DNA from: a virus
Length of the DNA: 36,748 bases
Reading direction: 5' to 3' (one strand)
IMG/VR virus record: IMGVR_UViG_3300021185_002194
Coordinates: 1-36,748 of that record
The stretch's first letter is position 1; every line of letters starts with the position of its first letter. The translations under genes were made by a program, and so were the position numbers. Positions 9,503-17,998 of the stretch are shown in pieces. The notes beneath the pieces were generated by a model that saw nothing but the letters and a program-made list of their open reading frames with translations, was not told the DNA's origin and did not search any database.

Positions 9503-9861
9503 ATTAAGGTTTTGCCATGCTCAACAAAACCAAGTTTTTTTAATAATCTGTTCCAACCCTTGCGGTGGTCAAATGTCATAATAAAGTCACCGCCTAAGTC
9601 TTTTACGTGTTTTTTTGCGGCATCTACTAAAAGATAAAAATCTTTTAAATCGCCACCATATAGCCAAACATTTAATCCAACAGTTCCATCAGATTTGTTA
9701 GCTATTTGTGTTATTGCAGCGCTGTTATTAGCGGGCCAATATTGTGCCTCACTATTTGCAACAGCTTTTTTTACATCATCATACGTGTGTTTATGTCCTG
9801 AACGTGCTAAAGCGTTTACAATTTGTTCTTTATGGTTCTCTATATTTACAGAGCCGTCCAT
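9490..9861 (-). CDS. GNAT-like small protein in the tail region
   Basis: This 123-residue protein has an acetyltransferase-like layout: a central beta stretch (TVGLNVWLYGGDL), a helix (FYLLVDAAKKHVKDLG) and a C-terminal FDHRKGWNRLLKKLGFVEHG..LIWRL pattern, which resembles the last strands and helix of GNAT folds. I see no clear R/Q-x-x-G-x-G/A acetyl-CoA loop, so catalysis is doubtful. Similar small GNAT-like proteins occur among podovirus tail genes. It overlaps its upstream neighbour by 16 bp and its downstream neighbour by 13 bp. Confidence 0.5.
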   Translation of the reverse strand: MDGSVNIENHKEQIVNALARSGHKHTYDDVKKAVANSEAQYWPANNSAAITQIANKSDGTVGLNVWLYGGDLKDFYLLVDAAKKHVKDLGGDFIMTFDHRKGWNRLLKKLGFVEHGKTLIWRL

Positions 9862-10055
9862 GTTAATACTCCAGAGTTATTAATACTTGCACTATAGCGT
9901 GTGCCGTTAGGACTTGTAAGTATTAATCTATTGTTTGCGTTTATATTTATATCTTCATTAATCTTACGTGTTTGCGTCATTTCATATGTAATATTGCGAC
10001 GTGTTTCTGTTTCATTTATTGCATCGTAGGCTGGCATTGCATCAGGTAGCCTCAT
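9846..10055 (-). CDS. Small late protein, unknown
   Basis: This 69-residue protein has a charged helical N-terminal half and a beta-rich C-terminal half (NNRLILTSPNGTRYSASINNSG). Similar short proteins with a LILxSPNGxxY-like core accompany tail genes in marine phages, and a neck or tail-assembly role is possible. Start and stop overlap both neighbours (4 bp upstream, 16 bp downstream), so it is firmly inside the late operon. Confidence 0.65.
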   Translation of the reverse strand: MRLPDAMPAYDAINETETRRNITYEMTQTRKINEDININANNRLILTSPNGTRYSASINNSGVLTWTAL

Positions 10056-11530
10056 CGTTTGCTCCCTGGTTTAACTTCAATACGCGGTACACCAAGCCTC
10101 CAATTAGTTGACTCTGCGCCTATTGCCTTAACAAGCATCTGTCTGCCATGTACTCTTATTGGTACAGGTTGCCTAGTTGCTGTATATGGCCCAAAACTAC
10201 GCTCTGTGCCGTTAGGATACATTTTGGTTTTAAATGTCATGCTCACATCGCCTTGTGCGCTTTCATCAGGGTATAAAAACGTAAGATTAGAGCTGTTTTC
10301 ACCCGAACCTAATTCTACAGGGCCATGCTCAATAAAACTTACATCGCCATTGTGGTCATACCCAAACTCATGGTCATATATCTTACCAGTAGCATCTACA
10401 GCTATTGGATATGGTAACGGCGCTTTGTCTGTCGCACATAATCGCGATAAACTGCCTTTATTCCAATGCCCTTCTCTGTAGTCATAAACCACATATTTGT
10501 CATTTTCAGTGCTATCCGCACTAGGGTAAAACCACCAAACCTCACCAAATGATGCGTTATGCCAAGCAGTAACTTTACTAATTTGCGCTCTGTTAATATC
10601 TTTAAATACTGCATCATGTACGTCGCATTTTATAGGTTGGCTGTAACCTGTATAAACATAAAAGTTTTCATGTGACATCCAATATGCTGCGCCATCAGCC
10701 GTAGTTACAGCACCAGCAGATACTAAACCACCACCAGCATTATCTTGTGGAAATCCGTACACTAATGGCGGCCCTAAATATACAACGCGCCATACGTCTT
10801 TGTCTGTAAATATCAGGCTACCACCTTTTACATTAACAGCATTTAATATTGTACCAGCTGTTTGCAAGCTAAAGTTACCAGCTTGGTTGTTGGCTGCCGC
10901 TGTCCATTGATTTCTATCTTCTTGGTCTGACCAAGCAACATCTCTTGGCACTCCTGCTGCTCCAAGACACATTACAATACGTTCTGGTGTTACTAATACT
11001 GCTTTATTACTTATAGGTGCATTTGTTACTTGTGTAGCATCAACATTTACATCTACATTCCATTCGTATAATTTACCATCATCAGGCAATACACCTAGTA
11101 ATATTTGACCAAAAGTGTCTAATGACCATACACTTGCTGGATTTATAGTATTAGTTACAGCAGGGTTACTAACCCCATACGGGCCGCGACCATATAAACC
11201 TGTGCCATAACCAGCACCTGTATCTGCATCTGCCCTGCCTGTAGTCAATCCAGAAGGCGTAATATCTGTTACAGCACCTCCTACAGTCATAGCGTACAAG
11301 TTACTGTTGGTACCTATAGCGGCAAATATTTGATTACTGTTATCACGCCAAGATATAACACGTCTTGCCTTGCCGCTTACAGTTGTAGTTGTTCTTTGCC
11401 TCCAACCGCCTATTGGCCCTAGTGCTCCAAATTGCCAGCGCACAAGGTTAGCATCAAAGTTACGGCCTTTTGACTGATACTCTGTGCCGTTGGTGTATAC
11501 ACCTGGTGGTATGTTTAATGGTACTAACAT
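10052..11530 (-). CDS. Tail/DNA-stabilisation protein (P22 gp10-like position)
   Basis: This 492-residue protein is rich in beta strands and short Gly/Trp/Tyr turns. It starts LNIPPGVYTNGTEYQSKGRN and has repeated WSLDTFGQILLG- and WRVVYLGPP-like blades, suggesting a beta-propeller. Proteins with this N terminus follow adaptor genes in many podoviruses, where they are annotated as packaged-DNA stabilisation or tail-tube proteins. The size is close to P22 gp10 (472 residues). It is probably a tail hub or nozzle component. Its start overlaps the stop of the upstream gene by one base. Confidence 0.65.
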   Translation of the reverse strand: MLVPLNIPPGVYTNGTEYQSKGRNFDANLVRWQFGALGPIGGWRQRTTTTVSGKARRVISWRDNSNQIFAAIGTNSNLYAMTVGGAVTDITPSGLTTGRADADTGAGYGTGLYGRGPYGVSNPAVTNTINPASVWSLDTFGQILLGVLPDDGKLYEWNVDVNVDATQVTNAPISNKAVLVTPERIVMCLGAAGVPRDVAWSDQEDRNQWTAAANNQAGNFSLQTAGTILNAVNVKGGSLIFTDKDVWRVVYLGPPLVYGFPQDNAGGGLVSAGAVTTADGAAYWMSHENFYVYTGYSQPIKCDVHDAVFKDINRAQISKVTAWHNASFGEVWWFYPSADSTENDKYVVYDYREGHWNKGSLSRLCATDKAPLPYPIAVDATGKIYDHEFGYDHNGDVSFIEHGPVELGSGENSSNLTFLYPDESAQGDVSMTFKTKMYPNGTERSFGPYTATRQPVPIRVHGRQMLVKAIGAESTNWRLGVPRIEVKPGSKR

Positions 11531-11994
11531 TAACTAAAACTCACTGTAACTGTATCTGAATTTATTACGTTGCCATCATCATCTGTTACTTGACATCTGT
11601 AAACAGCATTTCCACCTTGCAATGCGTAATTAAAACCAAATCTTGTAGTGTACTGCGTAGGGAGTTGTGGAAATAAATTTATGCTACTTACAGTGCCAGA
11701 TATATAGAACCATTGATATGTAAATGGCGCTCTACCGCCTGTAACAGTTACCGCTGTATAGCCCGTGCCAGGACTACTTGTAACGCCTGTGTAACTACCT
11801 ATAGATGAGTTATATGATGATGAGCCAGACAATGTTGTTTGCGTTAATGTTGCTTCAAATGCAGTAGAAACAACTTCCCATGCACTACCATTCCATCTTT
11901 TAACACCACTGTTAGGTTCTACCCACGCACTACCGTTGTAATACTTAGCTGTTACCTCTGCAAATGCAGTGCCGTTATACGTTTTTATTGCCAT
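11530..11994 (-). CDS. Ig-like virion decoration protein
   Basis: This is a 154-residue protein. The first 50 residues hold three short YNGxAW-type repeats (TYNGTAFAEV, YYNGSAWVEP, RWNGSAWEVV), a beta-repeat seen in phage surface proteins. The rest looks like an Ig/PKD-type fold, with GGRAPFTYQWFY followed by AVYRCQVTDDDGNVINSDTVTV. Ig-like domains on virions usually bind surfaces or carbohydrate. Start and stop are joined to its neighbours as TAATG, so it is co-translated with the fibre-like protein upstream. Confidence 0.7.
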   Translation of the reverse strand: MAIKTYNGTAFAEVTAKYYNGSAWVEPNSGVKRWNGSAWEVVSTAFEATLTQTTLSGSSSYNSSIGSYTGVTSSPGTGYTAVTVTGGRAPFTYQWFYISGTVSSINLFPQLPTQYTTRFGFNYALQGGNAVYRCQVTDDDGNVINSDTVTVSFS

Positions 11995-12530
11995 TATACT
12001 GTTGTATCAAACCAAATGTCATCTGTTAATGGACTGCTAGGTGCTGATGTGCCTACAGTTATTGTTCTGCCATTGCCACTAGCGTGTGTTACTTTGCTGT
12101 CTAATGCAGCTTGCAAACCGCTTGTTTTTGCTATTGTAAATGTACTGTCAGCTACAGTAGCAAGTGTTGTAGCTAACGAAAAATTACCTGTACCATCAAA
12201 TGCTACACTTCCTGTTACAGCGCCTGTTAACGTTACTGTTCTAGCAGTAGACCATTTATCTGCTGATGTTGCATTGCCTGTCACAGCACCCGTTACGTTA
12301 CCTGTTACGTTACCTGTAACATTGCCTGTTAAATTACCAGCAAATGTTGGCCCTGTTACTGTGCCTGTAAATGTAGGATTGGCTATTGGTGCTTTAGCAT
12401 TAGCTAAGTTTTCATTAATTTTTACTTGTGCATCAATTGCTATTTGCGTAGCGTTTAAATCACCGCCCCATGTATCTTGTGCAGTACCTGGTGTATTATA
12501 TGTCCAGCCATAGTTAGTTGTTGTAGGCAT
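11994..12530 (-). CDS. Short tail-fibre-like protein
   Basis: This 178-residue protein begins PTTTNYGWTYNTPGTAQDTWG, an opening typical of short phage fibre proteins. It has a run of GNVTG pentapeptides near residues 66-85 and ends with a TVGTSAPSSPLTDDIWFDTT strip also seen at fibre C termini. It is probably an appendage or the base to which another fibre attaches, because it lacks a chaperone domain. It starts 1 bp after the adaptor stop. Confidence 0.7.
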   Translation of the reverse strand: MPTTTNYGWTYNTPGTAQDTWGGDLNATQIAIDAQVKINENLANAKAPIANPTFTGTVTGPTFAGNLTGNVTGNVTGNVTGAVTGNATSADKWSTARTVTLTGAVTGSVAFDGTGNFSLATTLATVADSTFTIAKTSGLQAALDSKVTHASGNGRTITVGTSAPSSPLTDDIWFDTTV

Positions 12531-12531
12531 A

Positions 12532-13143
12532 TTAATAGTATCCTGCTGTTGTGTTAATCATCTGTGGTTTTGTTCCTGACATTCTGCGTTTGTCTTGGTC
12601 ATTTAATGCCTTTACAGCATCTTCAAATAATGCACTCCACACAGGCAATCTACTGTCATCATTCAAAAATGGTGCAGCGTGTAATAGTGTACCGTATAAA
12701 TATATTTGTGGTGATTTACTTAGCAACCAATTTGTGTCTACATCATTTACTAAAGGCGTTACTTCAGCCAAATATCTCATAATGCCAATAGTAGCATCTG
12801 GTGGAAATGGATAAAATAATAATTTAGTGCCTTGTATAGAATAAAACCTAGGTATACCTGAGTCAGCGCCTATGCCATCTAATGAGTTATGCGGTACATA
12901 CTGCAATGGATATTCAGAGTTTTTCATCTGTATATTACGCATTTCTAAAAAGTTTGTAGGAAGTGTTGTTTGGCCTACGTTTATAGTAAACTCAGTATAT
13001 TCTTCCATTTCAGATACATTAACTTTGCGGTTAACGCTTTCTTCGTTCATTTTAATAAAATTAGGTATTTGTGCAGTCAAATCATCACGATTTAACGTGT
13101 CATTTATAACTGTTTTTAACTCGCCTAGATTTGCAAATGCCAT
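12532..13143 (-). CDS. Head-tail adaptor (SU10/P22 gp4-like)
   Basis: This 203-residue protein has the pattern of phage adaptor proteins that dock under the portal: an N-terminal helix with NRDDLTAQIPNFIKMNEESVNR, then TTLPTNFLEMRNI, then QYVPHNSLDGI and a C-terminal helical bundle with LLSKSPQIYLYGTLLHAAPFL. This order recurs in SU10-type adaptors. It lies in the expected place, a few genes after the capsid. The family is recognised by eye; the fold is inferred. Confidence 0.78.
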   Translation of the reverse strand: MAFANLGELKTVINDTLNRDDLTAQIPNFIKMNEESVNRKVNVSEMEEYTEFTINVGQTTLPTNFLEMRNIQMKNSEYPLQYVPHNSLDGIGADSGIPRFYSIQGTKLLFYPFPPDATIGIMRYLAEVTPLVNDVDTNWLLSKSPQIYLYGTLLHAAPFLNDDSRLPVWSALFEDAVKALNDQDKRRMSGTKPQMINTTAGYY

Positions 13144-13145
13144 AA

Positions 13146-13475
13146 CTACACCTTAAACTGCGCCACTCGCAATGCTTGAAATTCATTACTATTTAATTTT
13201 TCTACAACACGAGGCCAATGGTCTTGATTAAATACATCAATGCCTTCTGTTGCTTTCCAATGCTGTATAAGCCCTAATGGTATTGTGCCAACCTTTACCA
13301 AGTCAGCCTTGCCCAATGTACCTTTAGCATCATATTGTTGTCTTTTATTATCATCTAATATTTTAGTGACATCTTGTTCTGTTTTTACATACATTTCATC
13401 TGTTGCACTATCTACTGCCAGGCTGTGTTTCATGCCTGTTGCTGCATCATATGAAAATGGTTTAAAACTACTCAT
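13146..13475 (-). CDS. Conserved small head/neck protein
   Basis: This 109-residue protein has no named domain that I recognise. Its end (IDVFNQDHWPRVVEKLNSNEFQ-type segment, residues 78-100) resembles a motif found in small proteins between capsid and adaptor genes of other marine podoviruses. A neck or capsid-associated role is a guess from position. It follows the preceding gene by 1 bp and precedes the adaptor by 2 bp. Confidence 0.65.
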   Translation of the reverse strand: MSSFKPFSYDAATGMKHSLAVDSATDEMYVKTEQDVTKILDDNKRQQYDAKGTLGKADLVKVGTIPLGLIQHWKATEGIDVFNQDHWPRVVEKLNSNEFQALRVAQFKV

Positions 13476-13476
13476 G

Positions 13477-13695
13477 TTAATCCCTTGCTACAACTAAATC
13501 GTTTTCTTCTAGTAATTTAGCTTGCGCTGCATTTGTTTTAAATATGTCGCCTTTTTTGTAACATATTTCACTGCCATCAGCATTATTTTTACCTGTTCTA
13601 ATGCAAGCTATACCGCCTTTTTTAGTAACTATGCATTCAATACCATCATCTTTTTGTATTTTAGCTTTAATCTTTGGTGCTTTTGCTTTTGGCAT
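13477..13695 (-). CDS. Small Lys-rich protein next to capsid, unknown
   Basis: This 72-residue protein has a basic N terminus (PKAKAPKIKAKIQK), three Cys residues (in IECIV, IACIR and EICYK) and a C-terminal KGDIFKTNAAQAKLLEENDLVVA segment. It follows the capsid gene after a hairpin and has a good ribosome site (AGGAG about 6 bases before ATG). Capsid decoration is possible, but nothing in the sequence proves it. Confidence 0.65.
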   Translation of the reverse strand: MPKAKAPKIKAKIQKDDGIECIVTKKGGIACIRTGKNNADGSEICYKKGDIFKTNAAQAKLLEENDLVVARD

Positions 13696-13713
13696 ATTTA
13701 TCTCCTAATTGTA

Positions 13714-13735
13714 GGGGCTGGCAAATGCCAACCCC
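13714..13735 (-). terminator. Hairpin after the capsid gene, partial terminator or processing site
   Basis: On the minus strand GGGGTTGGCA and TGCCAGCCCC form a 10-bp stem with one G-U pair and a 2-base loop. No U-tract follows; the ribosome site of the next gene comes instead. A strong hairpin just after the capsid stop would protect or partly terminate the capsid message, giving more capsid than downstream protein. Confidence 0.6.
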
Positions 13736-13751
13736 CATTCGTTACCTAATA

Positions 13752-14711
13752 TTAGGTTAAGTCTGCGGCTACGCCTAGACCTTTTTCGTTTTTAACGATT
13801 AGTGTCATATCACCAAGGATTTGACCTTTTTCGTTGTCACCAGTTTTGGATAGTTCTTCATAACGTGGTGAACGTAATGTACCTAATGTACACATGGATG
13901 GGTCTACAAATAGAGCATCGCGTGTTAAACCATACTGTACTGGTATTATAGTTAGTTTGCCGTGGTTAGACAGATAAACGTCTGCACCGCCAACAACTAC
14001 GCCTTCATCCATTCCGTTGATTTCATAACGGTTAGCTGCAAGTCCAGCAAATCCAGCAAATATTGCTTTATGAGCAGCACTCATATAAATTTGTGAGAAT
14101 GTAGCGCCATTGTTAAATCCAGATTGAATTACGGAATCCATAATAGTTTTGGTAAAAGTACGCTGTGTACCATTTGTAGCAGCAGCACAATCTGTTCCGC
14201 TATATCCACCATTAGCACCATTTGTACCACGCGATACGTTTGAAGTTGCCCAGGCTAATGCACCAGCAGCTTTACGACCAGTTGAACCTGATTCTTCAGA
14301 TGAAGCAAAGTTACCAATAAAACGTGCTTCAAAGTCACGCTTTAGCTCAATACCTTTGATAAGCTTTTGTCTAGCCATTTCTGACGCTACACCAGCCGAG
14401 TCAACAGCTTCTTGTATGCCAGCTACAACTACCGCACGCTTTTTAGTTTGTACGCGGTTAGCAACACGTGTTCTTGTGTTAGCTTCGAATGATGTAGTAT
14501 CATCACCATCAACTTGTGCTGAAGCAGCATCTGGAGTTGCTAGTGTTTCTGTTTGCCACTCATGACGTGTAGCAGTAACTTTAACGCCGCCGCCTTTAAT
14601 GTTTGAGCAGAATGGTGTTTTCTCAGGAGCAACGCGCTCGATGAGGTTTGAGAGGTCTTCTCTGTTGCCAGCAACACCTGCTGGTACGATTGTGTTTGTT
14701 GGTGCAGCCAT
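13752..14711 (-). CDS. Major capsid protein, SU10-like (DUF5309 family)
   Basis: This 319-residue protein matches the SU10-type major capsid family. The opening GNREDLSNLIERVAPEKTPF is followed by THEWQT-like (RHEWQTETLA) and VNGDDTT-like (VDGDDTTSF) stretches, then RVQTKKRAVVVAGIQEAVD and a C-terminal TLGTLRSPRYEELSKTGDN segment. It assembles the icosahedral head with the portal and scaffold encoded just upstream. The length is normal for the family. The gene is preceded by a good ribosome site (AGGAGAT) and followed by a hairpin. GC is visibly higher than in its neighbours, as often seen in heavily translated genes. Confidence 0.93.
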   Translation of the reverse strand: MAAPTNTIVPAGVAGNREDLSNLIERVAPEKTPFCSNIKGGGVKVTATRHEWQTETLATPDAASAQVDGDDTTSFEANTRTRVANRVQTKKRAVVVAGIQEAVDSAGVASEMARQKLIKGIELKRDFEARFIGNFASSEESGSTGRKAAGALAWATSNVSRGTNGANGGYSGTDCAAATNGTQRTFTKTIMDSVIQSGFNNGATFSQIYMSAAHKAIFAGFAGLAANRYEINGMDEGVVVGGADVYLSNHGKLTIIPVQYGLTRDALFVDPSMCTLGTLRSPRYEELSKTGDNEKGQILGDMTLIVKNEKGLGVAADLT

Positions 14712-14732
14712 CTTAATATCTCCTGTTGATAG

Positions 14733-15704
14733 CTAACTCGATAACAATAACGCTACAGCATCATCTAATGAATTAGACTTGTTGAAGCGCTTTGCAGCAC
14801 GAGCTTTTCTTAATGAATTTGCATTGCCTGCTGATTTGCCTTTTGACTTAATTGTCTTAGGCGCAGGTTTTGCGCTAGTTTTTGAAAGTTTCTTTTGACT
14901 ATTGCGGTACTTAATACCATCATAAGCTAAAGCTAACATTCCTGGTTTTGCAAACCTAAGTTCTTCTGGTGTCGCGCCTAAATCCAACAATGTTTTAGTC
15001 AATGTTTGTTGTATTTCTGGCCCTTTAACAGCATCCAGTAAATCTGGAAATTGTTTAGGTACATTTGCAAAGTTTTCTTGCAATATCTGTTGTTCATATT
15101 CTTGTTGTGCATTAACCGCAGATTCTTTATGAACCTCTAAGGCTTGCGACTCAGCTTCAAACAACGCTTTGTTTTGCAAGTATTCTGATGGGTCTCTTTG
15201 CGACATAGCTACCCAATCAATGTTATTCCAACGCTCATCAAACAGTCTGTCTAATGTTGCTGTTTCAGTTTGCACTGACTCAATAACATTATGTAGTTGT
15301 TCCATACGTTGCATTGACTGTTTAGTTACTTCAGCCGCAGCTTGTTGCGCTCTAGTTGTTTCAGCTTGTGACCGCTTAACTTCGTCTGCAATAACAGATT
15401 GTGCTTCAGCAGGCAGTGATGAAAAAACATCTTTTGCGCCATCAGTCCAGAATTGGGGTGCGTCGATTGACGGAACATCTTCTTCCGCTTCAACTTCCTC
15501 AACTTCTTCATCTTCAAGGTTGACCTCGCTATCGTCAGGCTCCTCGTCGTCGTCGATGGTTTCTGGTTCACCATCTAGTTCAGTATCTTCTGTTTCTACT
15601 TCCTCTACAGCATTTGTAGTTTCTGCTTCTTCAGGCTTTGGCGGCTCTAACTGTGTTAGCTCGCTTACGGCTTGGTCGATACTTAAGGGGGCTTCATTAC
15701 TCAT
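14733..15704 (-). CDS. Capsid scaffolding protein
   Basis: This is a 323-residue protein. The first 80 residues are extremely acidic (runs of Asp/Glu between residues 22 and 76). A Gln/Ala/Glu-rich coiled-coil follows (about 105-215), and the C terminus is basic (SQKKLSKTSAKPAPKTIKSK near 268-287). This charge layout and its position between portal and major capsid are those of phage scaffolds, whose basic end binds the capsid lattice. No protease domain is seen. Confidence 0.85.
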   Translation of the reverse strand: MSNEAPLSIDQAVSELTQLEPPKPEEAETTNAVEEVETEDTELDGEPETIDDDEEPDDSEVNLEDEEVEEVEAEEDVPSIDAPQFWTDGAKDVFSSLPAEAQSVIADEVKRSQAETTRAQQAAAEVTKQSMQRMEQLHNVIESVQTETATLDRLFDERWNNIDWVAMSQRDPSEYLQNKALFEAESQALEVHKESAVNAQQEYEQQILQENFANVPKQFPDLLDAVKGPEIQQTLTKTLLDLGATPEELRFAKPGMLALAYDGIKYRNSQKKLSKTSAKPAPKTIKSKGKSAGNANSLRKARAAKRFNKSNSLDDAVALLLSS

Positions 15705-15707
15705 TTC

Positions 15708-15950
15708 TTAGACTCCTTCTTGGTTAATCTTATGAGTGTCAATGTAGTTGTTTAGTTTACGTGGAATCTCACGGCACACATTGATAAGTGCTATAAGTTC
15801 ACGTCGTTTATCTTCGTCTTTTGCTCCTGTTTGCAAAAGCGTTTCATATGCTATTTCTTCCATGTTTTTTAGTGCTGTAGTTGTCAGCTTTAATTCACGT
15901 TTAGCCTGTGTAGCGTTCGTGCTTGCTTCTGCGCTACTTATTGTTGTCAT
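15708..15950 (-). CDS. Small helical protein between portal and scaffold, unknown
   Basis: This 80-residue, mostly helical protein (KRELKLTTTALKNMEEIAYE, then RRELIALINVCREIPRKLNN) has no family I recognise. Its start overlaps the portal stop by 4 bp (ATGA) and its stop lies 3 bp before the scaffold start. It is co-translated with the head-assembly genes and may help assembly. Confidence 0.7.
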   Translation of the reverse strand: MTTISSAEASTNATQAKRELKLTTTALKNMEEIAYETLLQTGAKDEDKRRELIALINVCREIPRKLNNYIDTHKINQEGV

Positions 15951-17998
15951 GTTATAAGGCTACCACCAGGTCTAAATGATGATACTTCTTGTTTATACTG
16001 CATTTCCATTTCACGCATCTGCACAGCCAATGCTGTTTCTCTGTCAATTTTTTCACGTTGCAATGCATCGTTTGCAGCCATTTTTTCACGCTCAATTTGC
16101 ATTCTGCTATCTATTTCGTACTTTTTAAGTTCCATTTCTTGCTGTTTAGCTTGTGCTTCCATTTGCATTTTTATTTGTTCGCTGTTATCTTGCGGCTCTT
16201 GGCCTTGCTCACCCATGCCAGGCTGTGGTGCAGGGAAAAACATTTCAGGTGCTTTTATACCAGCTTTTGTAGCATATCGTATTAATGCAGCGTGTATTGA
16301 CTCAGGTGTTGCAAGCGAACCTTGCGGCGCACCGCCTTGCTGACTAACAATTGCAGCTTGCAGATTTATAACTTCTTTAGCTAATAATGCTTCTTGTTGC
16401 TTACCACCAGCACCAACGCCAATTTCTATAGTCATATCGTGTCGCCTACCCCATTTTGTAGGGTCTACTTGTGTCCACTTACCTCTAAGACGGACATAAT
16501 CAGCTTCCGTTGCATAATCTTTAATAAGACAATGTATACCTAACATCATATCTTTAATACCGCCTTCAGCAAAGATACGTGCCATTAGTCTTGTACGTTT
16601 TTTACCTTCAGAAAGCATTGTAAGCGCTCCTGAGGCCGTTTCGTGCAATGTGTCAGCCTTTATACCCGTTTCACCGCGCATGATGCCTGTACGGCGCTCT
16701 GCCATGACATTTGCTGTTTCTAGACCTGACATATAGTCAAAACCACTGCCAGCCAGTCTAACTGGTCTTACGGCACCGCCATTGCGTGACCTTATTGGTG
16801 CGCCAGGCGTATTGTTGAGCAAATCAGATATAGTGTTTTCATTCGCACCATCTTCTGACACTTCCATGCGTTGATTGAGGCTAAATGACAGTTCATCTAG
16901 CATATGTCGTTGTATGCCTGTTTTTACACGCTGCACTTCAATTAATTTATCGGCTAAAGACAATCCATAAAATTTATGGGGCATTGGGTATGGACATATA
17001 CTAGAGTATTGTATATAGTCCGCATCTTCTATTTCCAATATTACAGACGCATCGTCATTAGTTATAAGTCGTTTTATTTGGCCTTCAACACGTATATAAT
17101 GCTCTAAAACAGTAACTTGCTCCATTACACCTATAGAATTGTTAAATAAATCATCTTCAGTGTCTAAACTACGTGCATCAGTAACGGTTTCATTGTCACC
17201 AACATCTACATTAGTTAAATTTGCTACTTTGTCAGGGTCATAACCCTTTTCTAATAAATCCTGTTTACGTGTTTGTATTTGCGCTACGCAATATGTTGCA
17301 TCTCGCAATTTTACAGTATCTTTTGCTACTGCAAATCGTTCAGCAGGTACTGTTTCTATTTTTACGCGGCCTTTTGTAGTAGTTTTAGTAAACTCAGCGC
17401 CTGTTATAGTTATTTGACCATCTTCACGTTCTTCTGTTTCACCAGCAGTTAATTCATAACCGTTTTCCAGCATTGACATATAGCCAAAGCCATCAATCTG
17501 TTCGTATGTTTGTTTATCGTCGTAGCTATCTTCTTCCCAATACCAACGAAATATACCTGTTTTAAGCAATAATGCTTCTTTTATGCCGTCATATAGCACC
17601 TGGAACCCATTGTTTTGTTCAAAAAACACATGATTAATATAATCTGTTTCTTGTTGGGCAGCTTCTTCATCTTCTATACCTACAGGTTGAAATACAGCTA
17701 CATCTTCACCTGACAATATTTCTACAAGGTCAGGCAGTATAGATTCAACATTATCAGCAATATCTGTACTTACAGTTTTACTGCGCTGTCCAAATACAGA
17801 TACATCAAACACATCGCCATTGTAGTAACGTAATGCTATTTCACGACTGTTTGTTAGGTCACTATCATGTGACATACCAATAGATTGTTCAAACTCAGCA
17901 CGTACCATAGATAACACATCATCATCACCCGTATCATCTACGCCGTCAGCAGTGTTGTTTTCATCATCGTCAAATATGTCTGCGTTGTATTCTTGCAT
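15947..17998 (-). CDS. Portal protein
   Basis: This 683-residue protein lies between terminase and scaffold. Its size fits podovirus portals (P22 725, N4-like about 760). The acidic N terminus is followed by a portal-type core: DIADNVESILPDLVEILSG, then GIKEALLLKTGIFRWYWEED, and later RTGIMRGETGIKADTLHETA and a MTIEIGVGAGGKQQEALLAK segment near the barrel. The last 70 residues are a Gln/Glu/Lys/Met-rich helix, as in P22-type portals with a long barrel. It forms the dodecameric DNA gate at the head vertex and the docking site for TerL. Start and stop overlap both neighbours (1 and 4 bp). Confidence 0.92.
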   Translation of the reverse strand: MQEYNADIFDDDENNTADGVDDTGDDDVLSMVRAEFEQSIGMSHDSDLTNSREIALRYYNGDVFDVSVFGQRSKTVSTDIADNVESILPDLVEILSGEDVAVFQPVGIEDEEAAQQETDYINHVFFEQNNGFQVLYDGIKEALLLKTGIFRWYWEEDSYDDKQTYEQIDGFGYMSMLENGYELTAGETEEREDGQITITGAEFTKTTTKGRVKIETVPAERFAVAKDTVKLRDATYCVAQIQTRKQDLLEKGYDPDKVANLTNVDVGDNETVTDARSLDTEDDLFNNSIGVMEQVTVLEHYIRVEGQIKRLITNDDASVILEIEDADYIQYSSICPYPMPHKFYGLSLADKLIEVQRVKTGIQRHMLDELSFSLNQRMEVSEDGANENTISDLLNNTPGAPIRSRNGGAVRPVRLAGSGFDYMSGLETANVMAERRTGIMRGETGIKADTLHETASGALTMLSEGKKRTRLMARIFAEGGIKDMMLGIHCLIKDYATEADYVRLRGKWTQVDPTKWGRRHDMTIEIGVGAGGKQQEALLAKEVINLQAAIVSQQGGAPQGSLATPESIHAALIRYATKAGIKAPEMFFPAPQPGMGEQGQEPQDNSEQIKMQMEAQAKQQEMELKKYEIDSRMQIEREKMAANDALQREKIDRETALAVQMREMEMQYKQEVSSFRPGGSLIT

